Under the pieces are notes generated by a model. That model was not told the DNA's origin. It made no database searches and worked only from the letters and a program-made list of their open reading frames with translations. Shown in pieces: positions 21,370 through 32,877 of a stretch of 64,000 nucleotides of DNA. Source of the stretch: Selaginella moellendorffii (taxonomy: Eukaryota; Streptophyta; Lycopodiopsida; Selaginellales; Selaginellaceae); NCBI RefSeq assembly GCF_000143415.4, contig NW_003314323.1, forward strand, positions 438,499 through 502,498, written 5' to 3'. Made by a program: the position numbers and the translations under genes. Positions within the stretch are counted from its first letter, which is position 1. Every line of letters starts with the position of its first letter.

Positions 21370-22958
21370 TTATAGAAAGCTAGACACTTGATCGCTGTTA
21401 TCTTCCACTCCCAGGTAGTAGAGGCATAACAAAGCCCCAGAGCACAGAACAAACACAAGCGCCAGCCTCTCGAGCGTGAGATCGGTCTTGCTGCTGTCCA
21501 GCTGAGAGGCGCTCGTGATCTGGTACCAGGGCGATGCCACTGCTCCAAACAAGATGCCCACCAGCGCGCCACCGACGTGAGTCCAGGCATCCACCGGGAG
21601 CTCGTTCCCCACCAGCACGGTCAGCCCGCTAAGCACCAGGACCTTTTGCAAGAGCTCGCCGGTGTCAAACGTTCGCACGGCCTCCTTGTTCTTGACGAGG
21701 AAGATGATCCAGCTGCAGATCATGGCAAACACCGCGCCGGTTCCTCCCACTGTTGGCTGCGACGTCTGGAGAAAGCTCGCCACGTTGCCCATGGCACCGC
21801 CCAGGAGGTAAATCAGGACGAGTCCTATGGAGCCGTAGAGGCTCTCCACGAGTGGGCCAAAGGATATCGTCGCCCAGCAGCTGAGGAAGAGGTGCAACAG
21901 GCCCGAGTGCTGCGAGAAAGGGAGACACACACGGTTTGAGTTGATCTGAAGTCGAGTGGAAGAGCTCATACCAGGAAAGTTGGAGTTATCAGCCTCCACC
22001 ATTCTCCGGCGACAATGAGATCGTTCACTTTTGCTCCTTGCAAGAATGCCAGATCCATGCCGTTTTCTGTTTGCTGGGTCGTCGCAAGGCCGAAAATGTA
22101 GACACCAATGTTTATCCCCACAATGGTCGACCTGGGGAAAAGGAATCAGAGAGAAAAAAAAAAAAAACCAGAGAGAAAACGCAAGCTTTGACTTACACCA
22201 CAATGGATCCCCGTCGCATGAGGAGCAAAGGCACTTCTTTGCTGGTCTCATCACTGGTGGTATTCAGCACGACCAGAGGAGTTTCTTCATTGTTGGGATC
22301 CAACTCAAACTCACTCCCACGATCTTCTTTCACTGCTGCGGCTGCCGATGCCTCCTCCTTCTCTTTGGATTCGGCTTGCTCAAACTCCTTGAGTACTGTC
22401 AGGAGCAGCTCCTCCTTCAAAGCGTACTCGTCCTGTAGTGACTTCAACTTATCAGTACCTGCCTTCATAAAAACTCGTCAACTAAAGCCCCGCCCAGCAC
22501 AAACAGAAAAAAACTGCCTAGTGCAAGAGTAAAGACTCACCACTAGCGTGGCTGTGAATTTCTTTCGCTGGATCGTGCTCTTGCTTCTGCAATCCGCCAG
22601 ACTCCACGGAAATCGCCGCTGCTTCTCGTAAAGAACTTAAAGGCTCCTCCTCCTCCTCCCGGGAAGCCGTGCTCGATTTCTTCTTCTTCGTCTCAAGCAT
22701 GTCGAAGTATGAATCCAGGGTCTTCAATGCACTCTTAACAGCCGACGAACTCTCCCCCTTCTTCTCATCATCATCGCTCTCGCCCGCCGACGACGAGCTG
22801 GCGCTGCCCGAGCCCTCGCATTTCAAGCGCCGGCAGCAGCGCTGCGGCCTCAGCGCCGATCCCCTGTGCCCGATGCTACTCAGCAGCCGCGATCTGTGCG
22901 ACACCGAAAACCCTTGCTGGATCGCCGCCACAGACATGAGCTCCGAGCAGAACTCCAT
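21370..22958 (-). CDS. Rhomboid-like membrane protein, probably plastid
   Basis: Four exons join in frame with GT-AG introns: 22958-22541, 22458-22197, 22131-21972 and 21909-21370, giving 459 aa. The N-terminal part is Ser/Arg-rich and acid-poor, like a transit peptide, and is followed by a charged coiled-coil-like stretch (about 140-225). The rhomboid domain begins near residue 228. It has GEWWRLITPTFLHSGLLHLF in loop 1/helix 2, TVGGTGAVFAMI in helix 4 and WTHVGGALVGILFG in helix 6. Active rhomboid proteases use Ser in GxSG and His in helix 6. Here His391 is present, but the serine position is Thr337 (GGTGA). Some plant plastid rhomboid-like proteins share the VGGTG sequence, so this is a subfamily trait and the protein is probably a non-protease membrane protein. 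The order of hydrophobic segments fits 6 to 7 helices. Confidence 0.86.
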
Positions 22959-23185
22959 CGCGCAAGACTCACCAATCGATCGAAATCCGCCTCCTCTCCG
23001 CCATCGCCATAGCCAGAGCTCGCTAGAGCCCTAAAATATTTAAGCCAAGGGTGAAAAGAACAAACAAAAGAATTAATAGTAGTAAAAATGAGCAAGGACA
23101 AAAAGAAGGGAAAATTTACTTTTTACAACCATTGGCTCTTCGTGAATTTTTTTTCTTCTCTCTCTTGTCTCGAGGACGAGGATCA

Positions 23186-25811
23186 TCACAAGCCGGGCCT
23201 GCTTCTCCTCATCCTCTTTCTTCGTGCCGCCGGACCCCAGCTTCGTCTCGACCACTCCTCCTCAAATTCGTCGCTCTCCTTCCCCATGATCTCCTCGGAC
23301 GAATTCTCGCCAGAGTTTTGGTGCTGCTGCTGCTGGCTCAGTCGATCCAGGGACTCCTGCTCGGACGTCGAATTGTTGCTGCCGTAGTTCGAGGACGCGG
23401 AGGAGATCCTTTTGGTCTCGTGATGAGGATGAGCGTGGCCTCCTCCATCTCGGTGATCCCGTGGCTTCGAGGACGAATTCACGGCCTTGGTGATGTTGGT
23501 GGTGGAGGAGAGATCTCTGGCTGCTCCGGCTGATGATTTGGAGCTCCTGGATGATGGAGTGTGATGTTGGTGTTGTTGGTGATCGTTTTGCTGCTGCTGC
23601 TGCTGCTGCTTCTTGGTTACCAGTTTCTTCTTGATCTTGGACGAGGACTTTGGAGCTTCGGCCGCCGCTCCACCATTTCCACCCCCGCCACCACCGCCAC
23701 CACCTTCGCATTGTGTCAGGGCCACCTTGACGGATTTGAACGAGGCCTTCGGTGGATCCTCCGCAGCAACCACACTCTCCTGGAACTTGGCTACTATCGT
23801 CTTGCTGTTCTTGCTCTTCTTCTTCTTCTTCTTCTTCTTGCTCTCGTCCTTCACAGGCTCCGCTACCGCTGGCGATGGCTTTGGAGGGGCGGCGGCGGCG
23901 GCCGGAGGAGCGGCATGGTTTGCCACACCTGTAGGCAGCGTTTCGATGAGCCGCCTCTTGGATTTGTGATGCAGGCGGAGCACTCCACTGTCGCCGTTCT
24001 TCTCCGGCTGGACGTGATCTCGCTTCGCGGGAGCCAGGCTGACGAGGATCTCCGCCGCCAAGTTGGCACCGTCGTCCGGATTGTCCGCAAGGAACGAGTA
24101 GCCATTGCTCCCCGCCTTGTCCTTGTCCTTATCCTTCTCCTTGTGACGGCTCCCGGACGGCGAAGCTTTCAGCGTGGAGCTCTCCTTCTCCTTGACACCC
24201 TGGTGGTTCGAGTGAGACTTGGAAGACGACGACGATTTCAAGCTCTTGGGATTCACCAGATGCTTCCTCTTCTTCTTCTCGCCCTCCCCATCCCTGGACA
24301 GCTCCCCTGTCCGCGAATCTAGCTCCTCGGCAATGGCTTCCGGCCGCTTCTTCCCGTTAGTAGTAGCGTTGTCAGATTCCCTTGTTGCCAACAAGTCTTT
24401 GGAACTCACCAGCTTGAATCGCCGCTTCTTGCTGCTCGTAGGTGGCGCCGCCGGCGGCTCAGCACTGTCTCGAACTTCTTCCCTGGCCTTGTGCTGCTGC
24501 TGCTGCTGCTGCTCTGAAGAGCTTCTAACCGCAACCTTCTCGATCTTCCCGGACCGCTGCTTCACCTGTACATCCTCCACGCTACCGGTGTCACAAATCG
24601 GACATCCTGGCTGCGAGCAACTACAGCTTGGAGCCTCCTCACACCTTCCCAAATCAGCCTCGTCCCTGGAGCCACCTCTTCTCTCTTGCAACACTTCATC
24701 CCTCTCCACTGCTTGCGCATCCTGCTTGATCGGCTTGACCACGTCCAGCAGACCGGAATTGGGCTTGTCGCTCGAGCTCAAGCCCAATCCCCCCGGAGGA
24801 TTCAGATCCAAGCCTTTCGGCTTGCTCTCGTCCTTGTGCTCGCCAGCCTCGAGCTTTGCAACCTCGCTCCCATTCACTGGGCTCTCCGTACTGTCCCCTC
24901 TCTTCCGCTGATCTGTTGCTACCACTAAAGCTGCCGCTGCTGTCTCGTCACCGTGTTGACGCAACAAGCCCACAACCGGTGGTCCGTCTCTGTCCAGCGG
25001 AGCCAGCTTAAGCTCCATGGTCGCTCCATCGAGTATGAGCTTGGGAGGTTTCTTAAACGGCGGTTTCGGAGGCGTTGAAGCCGAGTAAAGAAAACCCGGC
25101 GAGGGAGCAGTGCTCGCATTACTGCTCGCCCCTTTCAACCAGCAGCCACTCCCCCCACCACTCTCCTCTTTGTTGTTGTTGCTCGCATAGTTCGCCGGAG
25201 GAGGAGCAGCCGGAGGAGGAGGAGGAGGAACCACCCCGAGCACCGCCGCGTGATGGTGTTGCTGCTGATACGAGCTCGGACTCGGACTCGTGGTCGCAAA
25301 GCCCGAGCCACCTTGCCACGCAACTTGGACAGACTGCGCAGGTGTCCCCGCCTGTAACACGGCCACTTGCTGGTACTGTGGCTGATGCGGCTGGTGGTAA
25401 TAGTTGGAGTTTGATTTCCACCACAGTCCCAGGCCGCCGGGGGGAGAAGCCTCCATGAAAGCCGACGACGACGACGACGACGACGACGGTGGCGGCACTG
25501 GCTCCCTTCTCGCCATGTTGGTGGACGGGATCAGAATTCCCTGGCTCGAGTAGCTCACGTGATTTTGCAGGCCACCCAGCGAAGCACCGAAAAACTTTCC
25601 ATTGTCCTCCGCAGACGGACCCCGTTCCATGGCTGCTGCTGCTGCTGCTGCCGCGGACGCGAAGAACGGGTTCAAGTTCTCGATGCCGGAGGACGATGAT
25701 GAAGATCCTCCCAGTCCTTTCCCGTTCTCGGCTGCGAACCGGTTGTTGGGGCCCGGCTCCAAGAACACAACATGCTGATTCTCCGCTGCCTTTGAATTCA
25801 TGGAAAGAACT

Positions 25812-25844
<33 letters not shown>

Positions 25845-27079
25845 GGCTTGGATACCTGCACGAGGAGAATAAAAACAAATGGAGAAGGAGCACAAACAAA
25901 AAAAAAGAAAGAGAAACAAAGACCCGAGTTAGCAAAGTAGAAGGAATCAAATTGTGATTAGATAGGAGGCACCACTACCTTATCGCTTGCGGCGAGGTGA
26001 AATCCATTGGGCGGAGCTCTGCTCTTCTCCACAGCAGCCGCCGCAGCATTCCTTAATGCTTGAGCTCCTCCAGTGTTGTCAAAGCCGTACCCCCAGATCC
26101 CACCCAGAATCCCTTGGGTCACACACGGAAGAACCTGCTGCTGCTGCTGCTTAAATCCTCCACCTCCACCTCCACCTCCTCCATCCGAGCCCGAGCTCTT
26201 GGCACGCTTTATCATCTGGAAGATCTCACTCTCTCCGTCTCGGCCGCTGTTCCAGCCGATCTGCTGCTGCGAGCCCACTTTCTCATGAACAGCCGCTGAC
26301 GAATCCAGATTCTTCACACTGTTCATGGCTGGAGCTGGAGCAGCAGTGGCAGCAGTGGCAGCCGCGGCAGCGCTCAGCCTTGACACCAAATCACAAGCGG
26401 CGCTGCTGCTGTTATTGTTGTTGTTGGCAGTGGTGGTGGTGGCGGCGTTGCTGCTGGGCTCCTCCATCTCCACATCCATGTACTCCTCGGCTGGCAGCTC
26501 CAAGTCGAAAGTCCTCCGCCGGGGCTTGGCATCGCTCTTTTTGCCGCTGCCATCGTAGCCAGATGCCAATTCCAGCCTCGAGCTGTCGATCGCACGAGGC
26601 GGCCGGAGGTCTTGGAGCAGCAGCTTCTGGACACGATAGACCCTGTGGAGCTCCTGGACCTGCGCAAGGAGACGAACACCATCCATGAGAACATCTCGCC
26701 TCACTTTGCGCAAAATGGATAGATCTGACTGACCTGTTGGCGGAACTGGGCCTCCTGCTCGAGGATAATCTTCCTGACCATCTCCATTTCCATATCCAAG
26801 CCTTCCACCTCTCGCGTCTCCTACACACAAATGCCGCAATCCCCTGCTTCCATCCAAAACATGGTGCTCAGAACAAGCATAAAACAAAGAAAAGGAAAAA
26901 AAAAACACATACACACCACCACACCACACCACACCAAAGAGGAAGAAGGGAAGAAAAATAGATTTTTCTTTCAGACCTGTGCATGGCGAAGAGAAGAATT
27001 CCAAGCGCTTTACCCAGAAGAGCTCCACGGAAGAACAGCGAATGGAATAACAGCGGAGATATGGCGCTGTCCCTGCCAT
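23186..27079 (-). CDS. DUF863-family protein, nuclear type, function unknown
   Basis: Four exons, 27079-27014, 26820-26734, 26659-25979 and 25855-23186, join in frame to give 1167 aa. The family is recognised from the N-terminal region: a short first exon; a helix MVRKIILEQEAQFRQQ that continues across the junction into VQELHRVYRVQKLLLQDL; then TFDLELPAEEYMD. Further on are KGLDLNPPGG, a block NLAAEILVSLA and a basic C-terminus RRSWGPAARRKRMRR, all matching the order in plant DUF863 proteins. The rest is low complexity: poly-Gln, poly-Ala, poly-Ser, poly-Pro, poly-Gly and several Lys/Arg-rich stretches that look like nuclear localisation signals. A cysteine cluster CSCSQPGCPICDTG is a possible metal site. 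The role of the family is not established. An upstream in-frame ATG at 27196 would add 39 residues; the later start is preferred because it resembles family N-termini. It is transcribed from a long GC-rich leader. Confidence 0.82.
25813..25846 (-). repeat. CAG trinucleotide run coding poly-Gln
   Basis: A perfect run of about eleven CTG units on the plus strand encodes poly-Gln at the start of the last DUF863 exon. Shorter runs of the same triplet recur at about 23590, 24492 and 26140, all read as Gln in this gene. Such runs are prone to length change between alleles and to assembly error. Confidence 0.85.
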
Positions 27080-30000
27080 CGATAAAGAGAGGAAGAACAC
27101 GGCTGCTCGCTGGGTAGATCTGGAGCTCCCGTGGCTTGATCTCTTGGAAAGATCTCTAGATCTCGGGGCCCCGAATCCAAGGCGCGCCGTTGCCAATTCT
27201 TTCTACTGCCAAGGACTGGAAGAAGATGCGGAGAAGAAGCAGCCAGTGGCGAGGAGCCGACGAAGAAAAGTCACCAGCATGCGTGGAATTTCTTCGGGAA
27301 CACCGCATGTGTGGCGATTACTGTAAGGCGTGGCCAGGAAATGACAAGAAAGAGAGGAGTTCTTCCACGGGATGGATGAATGCCACGGCCGGAGCGCCTA
27401 GAGGCCAGAATCTCTCTCTCGCCGCTCGCCGTCCACAAGCTCCGGATCGAGGAATCAATCGTCGCAAGCCTGATTGATTGATTGGCAGCAGCGCGGCCGC
27501 GGCGCAGCGCCTTCCTCGCCGCCTAGCTACAAGAAAGATCTCGAAATATTTCCCAATCGCGGCGGCGGGGACGAATCCATCTGCCACGGTCAATGCATCC
27601 CGCGCGTCGCGGCTTCCTCGCGATTCCTAGCTCCGGAAGAACACCACCACACCTCCTTCATTCACACGCACGCACGCACACGGCATTCATTCCTCCTCCT
27701 TCCCCCATTTTCTTTTTCTCTCTCTTTCTCGTCTTCTTCTTACTCTGCCCGAACGATCTTCTCTTAGCCCTAATCACTGCCCTAAATTGGAGCTGGCACC
27801 GCGAATCTTTCTCAACGCTGGGAGGGAGGGTAAAAACCTCTAGGCTAGCACCAGGAAAAAAATGATTTGTTTTCACGCTCTTCCCCTCCTCGTCTCCTCC
27901 TACCACCAAGGATGATCCCGGGTAAAATCCGTAACGCACGTCGTTTCTACCGCAACCCCGCTGTACCACTCGGAGGCCGCCACGTGCCCCCTGCCCGCGA
28001 GAATCTTGCGTGGTCCACAACAAACCGAATATGCGCATGAATTCAGATTATCCGGATAGATTAGGTGCCACTGGAATATTCTCTTCCCCCCCTCCTTTAA
28101 ATAGTTGCATGTATGCATATCTATCTATTTCTCAAAGGCCTCACAATCGTATTGCAAAGCTGACACACTGGTAGTGTATGAGAGATAGATTAGATTTACA
28201 ATTTCTATATGGAGCCTTGTACACATCCGGAGAATGTTAACTTTATAACACGATTTCTAACAAACTCCATAATAACAAACTCAATAATAGGATACTAGTT
28301 CTCTTGTTTATGCAAAAGGGGGATCTTCCTCCATAGCTTCTCTTGTGTGTGTGTGTGTGGTTTGACCATTGCAACTTGCGAAGAACTGTTTGCCGGTATG
28401 AAATTCTAGCAAATGTTGTAAATGTTGTTGTAAATATTATATAAATGCTGTTGGCCATGCCCCACTGGAGGAACAAAGAGATGGTGGTGGTGGTGGTGGT
28501 GGAGGGGGTGGTGGATCATAGGATTTGTTTGAGAAACACCAAAAAAAAGAGGGGCATTTTGGATGTATAGATATTTTTCCCCTTCTTGGTGGTCTTTTTA
28601 TGAGTGAATGCTCCCAAAACTGTGGACCCGGGAGATTGGGTCGTCTCCTCTTGTCAAGAACAAGTCCTCCCCTCTTTTACTTTTTTTTCTTTCTTTTCCG
28701 GCTCATGGGATCTATCTAGTGACTCCTCCTTGCTTGCGTTTGCAGCTCTTATATTCTCGTGTATCATGATCACGCCAGAGGGATTGATTGACCCGATGTG
28801 CAAGTGAATAGTGGTGGATCAATGTGGTGGCGGTGGTGGTGTGATGATTTCCCGCTAGGTCTTGGATCGCTTGTCTTCTAGATTTGCTGGCTTTTACACG
28901 ATCTCAAAGGTCCCCTTGTCTTCCTCTCCGGAGAATATCCAAACGGAATAATCTCCGTGGCATGAAAGGTTTTAGGGCGCAGGTCAAAGCTGCCAACCAA
29001 ACAAACTACTCAAACAAGCCAACATGATAATTCAGTGTTGGCATCTCTCTCCAAATCATGCGCAGTTTTGAGAAATCGTGTGTGTTGTTATCGGCCTTTG
29101 TGCCCCGCGATTATAAGTTTCGTTTGCGCCGGATTCGAGGAGTGGTAAAATCATGTTTGGTGAAATGTCGGTCTCGTTAGGTCTCGATCAGCCGGGTGGT
29201 CGATCGATCAATCTCGCAGCAAGCGTAGTTTGTTGAAACTCCTTGTGCTTTAGTAAATCGAAGATCTCTCCAGTATAACGACACACACTCACACGAAGCA
29301 ACTTGGACGGAATCAAAAGAATCGTCATCGATGCCCACGAAAACAAGGAACTCCACCCAGACACTAAGATCGAATAGATCATCACGCGTTTTCTTTGCAA
29401 ATAGAGAAACTAGGGTTTTTTAAACTGGATCCCCGTCTATTTTAATGTATACCGCGATACCTTTATCTTTCCCCTTAAAAATGGACATAGACAAATCTTA
29501 GCCAGTTTTGTCTGTTACAAGGCCACCACATGCCGAATCGAGATAGGGATAGGGCTGGCTGTCCCCTCGCGCCCAGCAATTAAATAAAAATAACGCAACG
29601 AGAATAGCCAGTTCATCCTTCCATGTGGAACATCAAACGCTCACGACCTAATCTTTGTATCCTTGCCCGCATTAATGCCAAACAAACATTTCCCCCCTCC
29701 AAACCATGTGGGAGATTCGCGCTTAATCTAAGGGTAATCCAACCTGTCCATTCGCGGTGGGTGAATATGCCGCTTGCCGGCCGGAATATGCCGCGCGTGG
29801 CGCCGCCGCCGGTGGAGAATGTAAAGCGGATCTTGAGGCCGACAGTGTGATTGGCCCCGAATCAAATGGCGCTCTCCCATTGGCCCGGCGAGATATGTCC
29901 CGTATCTACATGTGCCCTGTTTGCGTACATGCGTACGTAGCTCGTATCTCATCCCTTTGTTTGTTTTTTCCAGCGTGGAGGAATATTCGCTCCCCGTTGT

Positions 30001-30560
30001 TTTCACGGGGAGTTAAAAAATGGTGCTTGCTGCGCGCGCGATTTGATGCGTGCCATCGCAAACAGCGGCCGTCCCCTTCAATTCCTTGATTACGTCGTCG
30101 CGAGGCGCGATTCATTGTCGAGCTGACACGAGAGAGATCTGGATATCACACGGGAACACCCCTTTAGCGTGGAGAAATCCAAAGGGGCAAAAAAAAAAAA
30201 AAAAAACAAACCAAACCTTCGACCTGCGGACAAAAGATTGGGATTGTCCGAGAAAATGCCTGATGCATCCAACAAGAGCTGTTTGATCCGAGAAACCATC
30301 CAAACGAACCCAGCGAGTGATGGAGTACACATCGCGAAGCGAAGCGGACAAACTCCCTGCCTGGAGTTTACGAAATGCGTGAGAGCGTTCGGATGGATCC
30401 AAGCTTTTCCAAGTCCGGCCAAACTCCAAACTCGTGGAGATAATTGACCTGGGAAAAGGAAGAATTAGAATTCCTGGGCGAGCAAACCCGTACAAACCTG
30501 GCCGGGTTCAACAATCCTTTTGTTCCAGATCTTCCAGAGTCCCAGGCCAGTCCTGTGATC
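27080..30560. other. Noncoding region between the DUF863 gene and the small gene at 30.6-31.3 kb
   Basis: About 3.5 kb without a supported gene. 27080-28100 is GC-rich and CT-rich and should hold the promoter and leader of the DUF863 gene; an in-frame upstream ATG lies at 27196. 28130-29400 has simple repeats (GT at 28347, GGT at 28474-28510) and a leader-like sequence with no open frame. 29400-30560 shows short open frames on both strands without motifs. No tRNA, snoRNA or known noncoding RNA was recognised by eye. Confidence 0.4.
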
Positions 30561-30563
30561 AAC

Positions 30564-31290
30564 CTACCCTTCCTGCAAACTCAGAAGAGAAAGGATTGAA
30601 AACGGAGGAAAAATACAAAAAAAACTAAAGCTGTTCCACGCGTGAGAGATTTGCAAAGCGAAGAACTCGGGTACAATGATACGAATTCGGACCGGAAGAG
30701 TTTTAGTCTGGTCTAACTTACCTCCTCTCGCTTCTCTTGTGTGGCTCTGATGAAATCATCGAGATGGCTTTCGCACGCTGCTCTCCTACTGCACTGTGTA
30801 CACGGCCCCTTTCCTCGCGCGCTCCTGTCACACCCAACACCACCATCAGGAAGGAAAGGAGAGAAAAGAGAGACAGAGGGCAAAGAAAACGAATAGCAGA
30901 CCCAAGAAATCCAAACAGCCAAAAAGCATTGCGCAAGAGAGCGCCCCACCTCTGAGATGGACGTGCTTGACTCACGGGAGAGTTCGAATCGTGTCAGCCG
31001 GAAATCCGCGTAGAAATAGTCTTCGATCTTTCCATACTCCTGCCGACAAAAGAAAAAATCAAGGGAGAAACAAAGCGCTTGTTAACGAGATCGAAATCTT
31101 TGAGAAAAACTTTACGCTCGTCAGATGCTTGCGTCGCGAGATTCTCTAGCTTAGAAACTCTGGAGCGACAAAAGGGAGAGAAGAAAACAAGACCCAAAAT
31201 GTGAAGTTAAAAAGTTGAACGCAAGCCTCACAAAATTTGGAAATACAACGTCGACTGTGCTCGGCTAGAGAGAGCACAGGTGTGTACCAT
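30564..31290 (-). CDS. Possible small multi-exon gene, unrecognised product
   Basis: Several plausible exons with good splice sites occur on the minus strand just after RPS15a. They are: ATG at 31290 to a GT donor near 31230 (MVHTCALSSRAQ); an acceptor CCAG near 31162, then VSKLENLATQASDERKVFL to a donor near 31095; the acceptor GGCAG near 31042, then EYGKIEDYFYADFRLTRFEL to GTGAGT near 30977; and a segment containing ESHLDDFIRATQEKREE to GTAAGT at about 30721. If the last exon starts after the acceptor near 30573, the frame closes quickly at TAG 30566-30564. The third-to-fourth exon phase is not settled, because more than one acceptor fits and one choice ends earlier at TAA. The amino-acid composition is charged and helix-like, and I do not recognise the family. 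It may be real or a chance set of sites. Confidence 0.33.
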
Positions 31291-31323
31291 AGTTTTTCTG
31301 ATCTTCGGGAAAGCTTGCTTGCA

Positions 31324-31842
<519 letters not shown>

Positions 31843-31948
31843 CTTGCACTGAGGAGGAGAAAGAGAGGAGATTTCATACGAAAGCGCAAGAGCAGCGCGC
31901 CTACCTCTGATGCGCGTGATCGCCGGCCGCAAACCTCAGCGCCTCCAC

Positions 31949-31958
31949 AAAACCCTAG
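31949..31958 (+). promoter_or_regulatory. Telo-box-like element between RPS15a and the LPA2-like gene
   Basis: The sequence AAAACCCTAG lies about 107 bp upstream of the RPS15a start codon, within the divergent interval. AAACCCTA (telo-box) is a well-known element of plant ribosomal-protein and translation-related promoters. Similar motifs are present upstream of SHMT (35045-35057) and, in reverse, of TRRAP (near 38522-38530). Function is inferred from motif and position only. Confidence 0.45.
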
Positions 31959-32108
31959 CGCCCGGACGATAACCAAAAGCCCTAGCACCAACGGCTGCGA
32001 TTTGTTTTAACAATTTCACTATGGACAGGAATCGAACCCCGGACTAAATGCGATGCGAAGAGAAAAAGAAAAGATAGAGCTGTGGAAGAAGGAACAAAAC
32101 AAGGAAGG

Positions 32109-32763
32109 ATGCCATCTTCTTCTATTACATGTGTTTCATGCGGTGGATTTAGTAGCAGCTCGATAGCTCCTTTCTTCAAGAGCTCCACTTCCAGGTCTCT
32201 AAAATCCCAAAGAAGTAGAGATTTAGCAGCGAGAGCTCTCTCCACTGAAGAGCCAGAGCCAATCCTCCAGAAATCCAGCAAGAAGAAGCCACCAGGCACT
32301 GGCTTTGGGGAATCCCAATCCACTTCTCCCAAGAAAAAGAGCTCTAAATCCCCGAATCCACCTGGTGAAGTACCTGATACGTCTTCTTCTTCCGGAATTC
32401 GAAGAAGGCCTGCTCCGACAAAACCATTCGTAGCTCCGCCGCCTGATCCACAAACCCAGCAGCTCGAGACTTTTGCCGAGATTGCCTTGCTCGGCCTCGT
32501 CGGTGTTGTCATCCTCGAGGGTCTCGCACTTGCAGCTTCTGGTGAGTAGAGCTTTCTACTTCTCTCGGCTCCATCACAACTCTATCAAGATAAGACGGTT
32601 AATCCAATAACAAATGCTTAATGCAGGCTTCTTACCCGAGGAGTGGGACGAGTTTCTCGTCAAGACCGTGTACCCGTCTTTCACCCCCACCATAGGCTTG
32701 TTCGTTGCTTTGGCTGCTGGATACGGCTTGTACAAATACTTTGGCGGTCAAAACAAAGGTTAG
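32109..32763 (+). CDS. LPA2-like thylakoid protein (photosystem II assembly)
   Basis: Two exons, 32109-32541 and 32627-32763, join to 189 aa. The N-terminus (MPSSSITCVSCGGFSSSS) is Ser-rich without acidic residues, like a plastid transit peptide. A hydrophilic, Lys/Ser/Pro-rich stretch with GTGFGESQS and GIRRRPAP follows. The C-terminal part has two membrane helices, FAEIALLGLVGVVILEGLALAA and PTIGLFVALAAGYGLYKYF, joined by the loop GFLPEEWDEFLVKTVYPSFT. This matches my memory of LOW PSII ACCUMULATION 2, which helps insert CP43 into photosystem II, but I have no alignment to confirm it. An upstream in-frame ATG at 32082 would add nine residues (MEEGTKQGR) that do not suit a transit peptide. 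It converges with SHMT, 114 bp away. Confidence 0.62.
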
Positions 32764-32877
32764 CCACGAAGGAAAACGAAGATGCGAGCGAGGATGGAAG
32801 TCCTTAACAAGAGTAACACGTTGGAAGCCTCTTACCGGACACACACTCCACACATACCTTTACCAGAACGTTAAGAG

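Noticed and set aside
23560-24911. Long open frames on the plus strand across the DUF863 gene
   Set aside because: They are complementary-frame shadows of low-complexity GC-rich coding sequence; the minus strand has conserved blocks and consistent splicing.
25119-25919. Separate 266-aa minus-strand protein
   Set aside because: Out-of-frame reading of the poly-Gln/poly-Ser DUF863 exon, with Ala/Val runs from triplet repeats.
28345-28515. CRISPR-like or regulated repeat array (GT and GGT runs)
   Set aside because: They are simple microsatellites without spacers, in a nuclear plant context.
32000-32050. Possible tRNA (minus strand GGGGTTCGATTCC resembles a T-arm)
   Set aside because: The T-stem does not pair beyond two or three bases, and no anticodon arm, D-arm or acceptor stem can be folded upstream.
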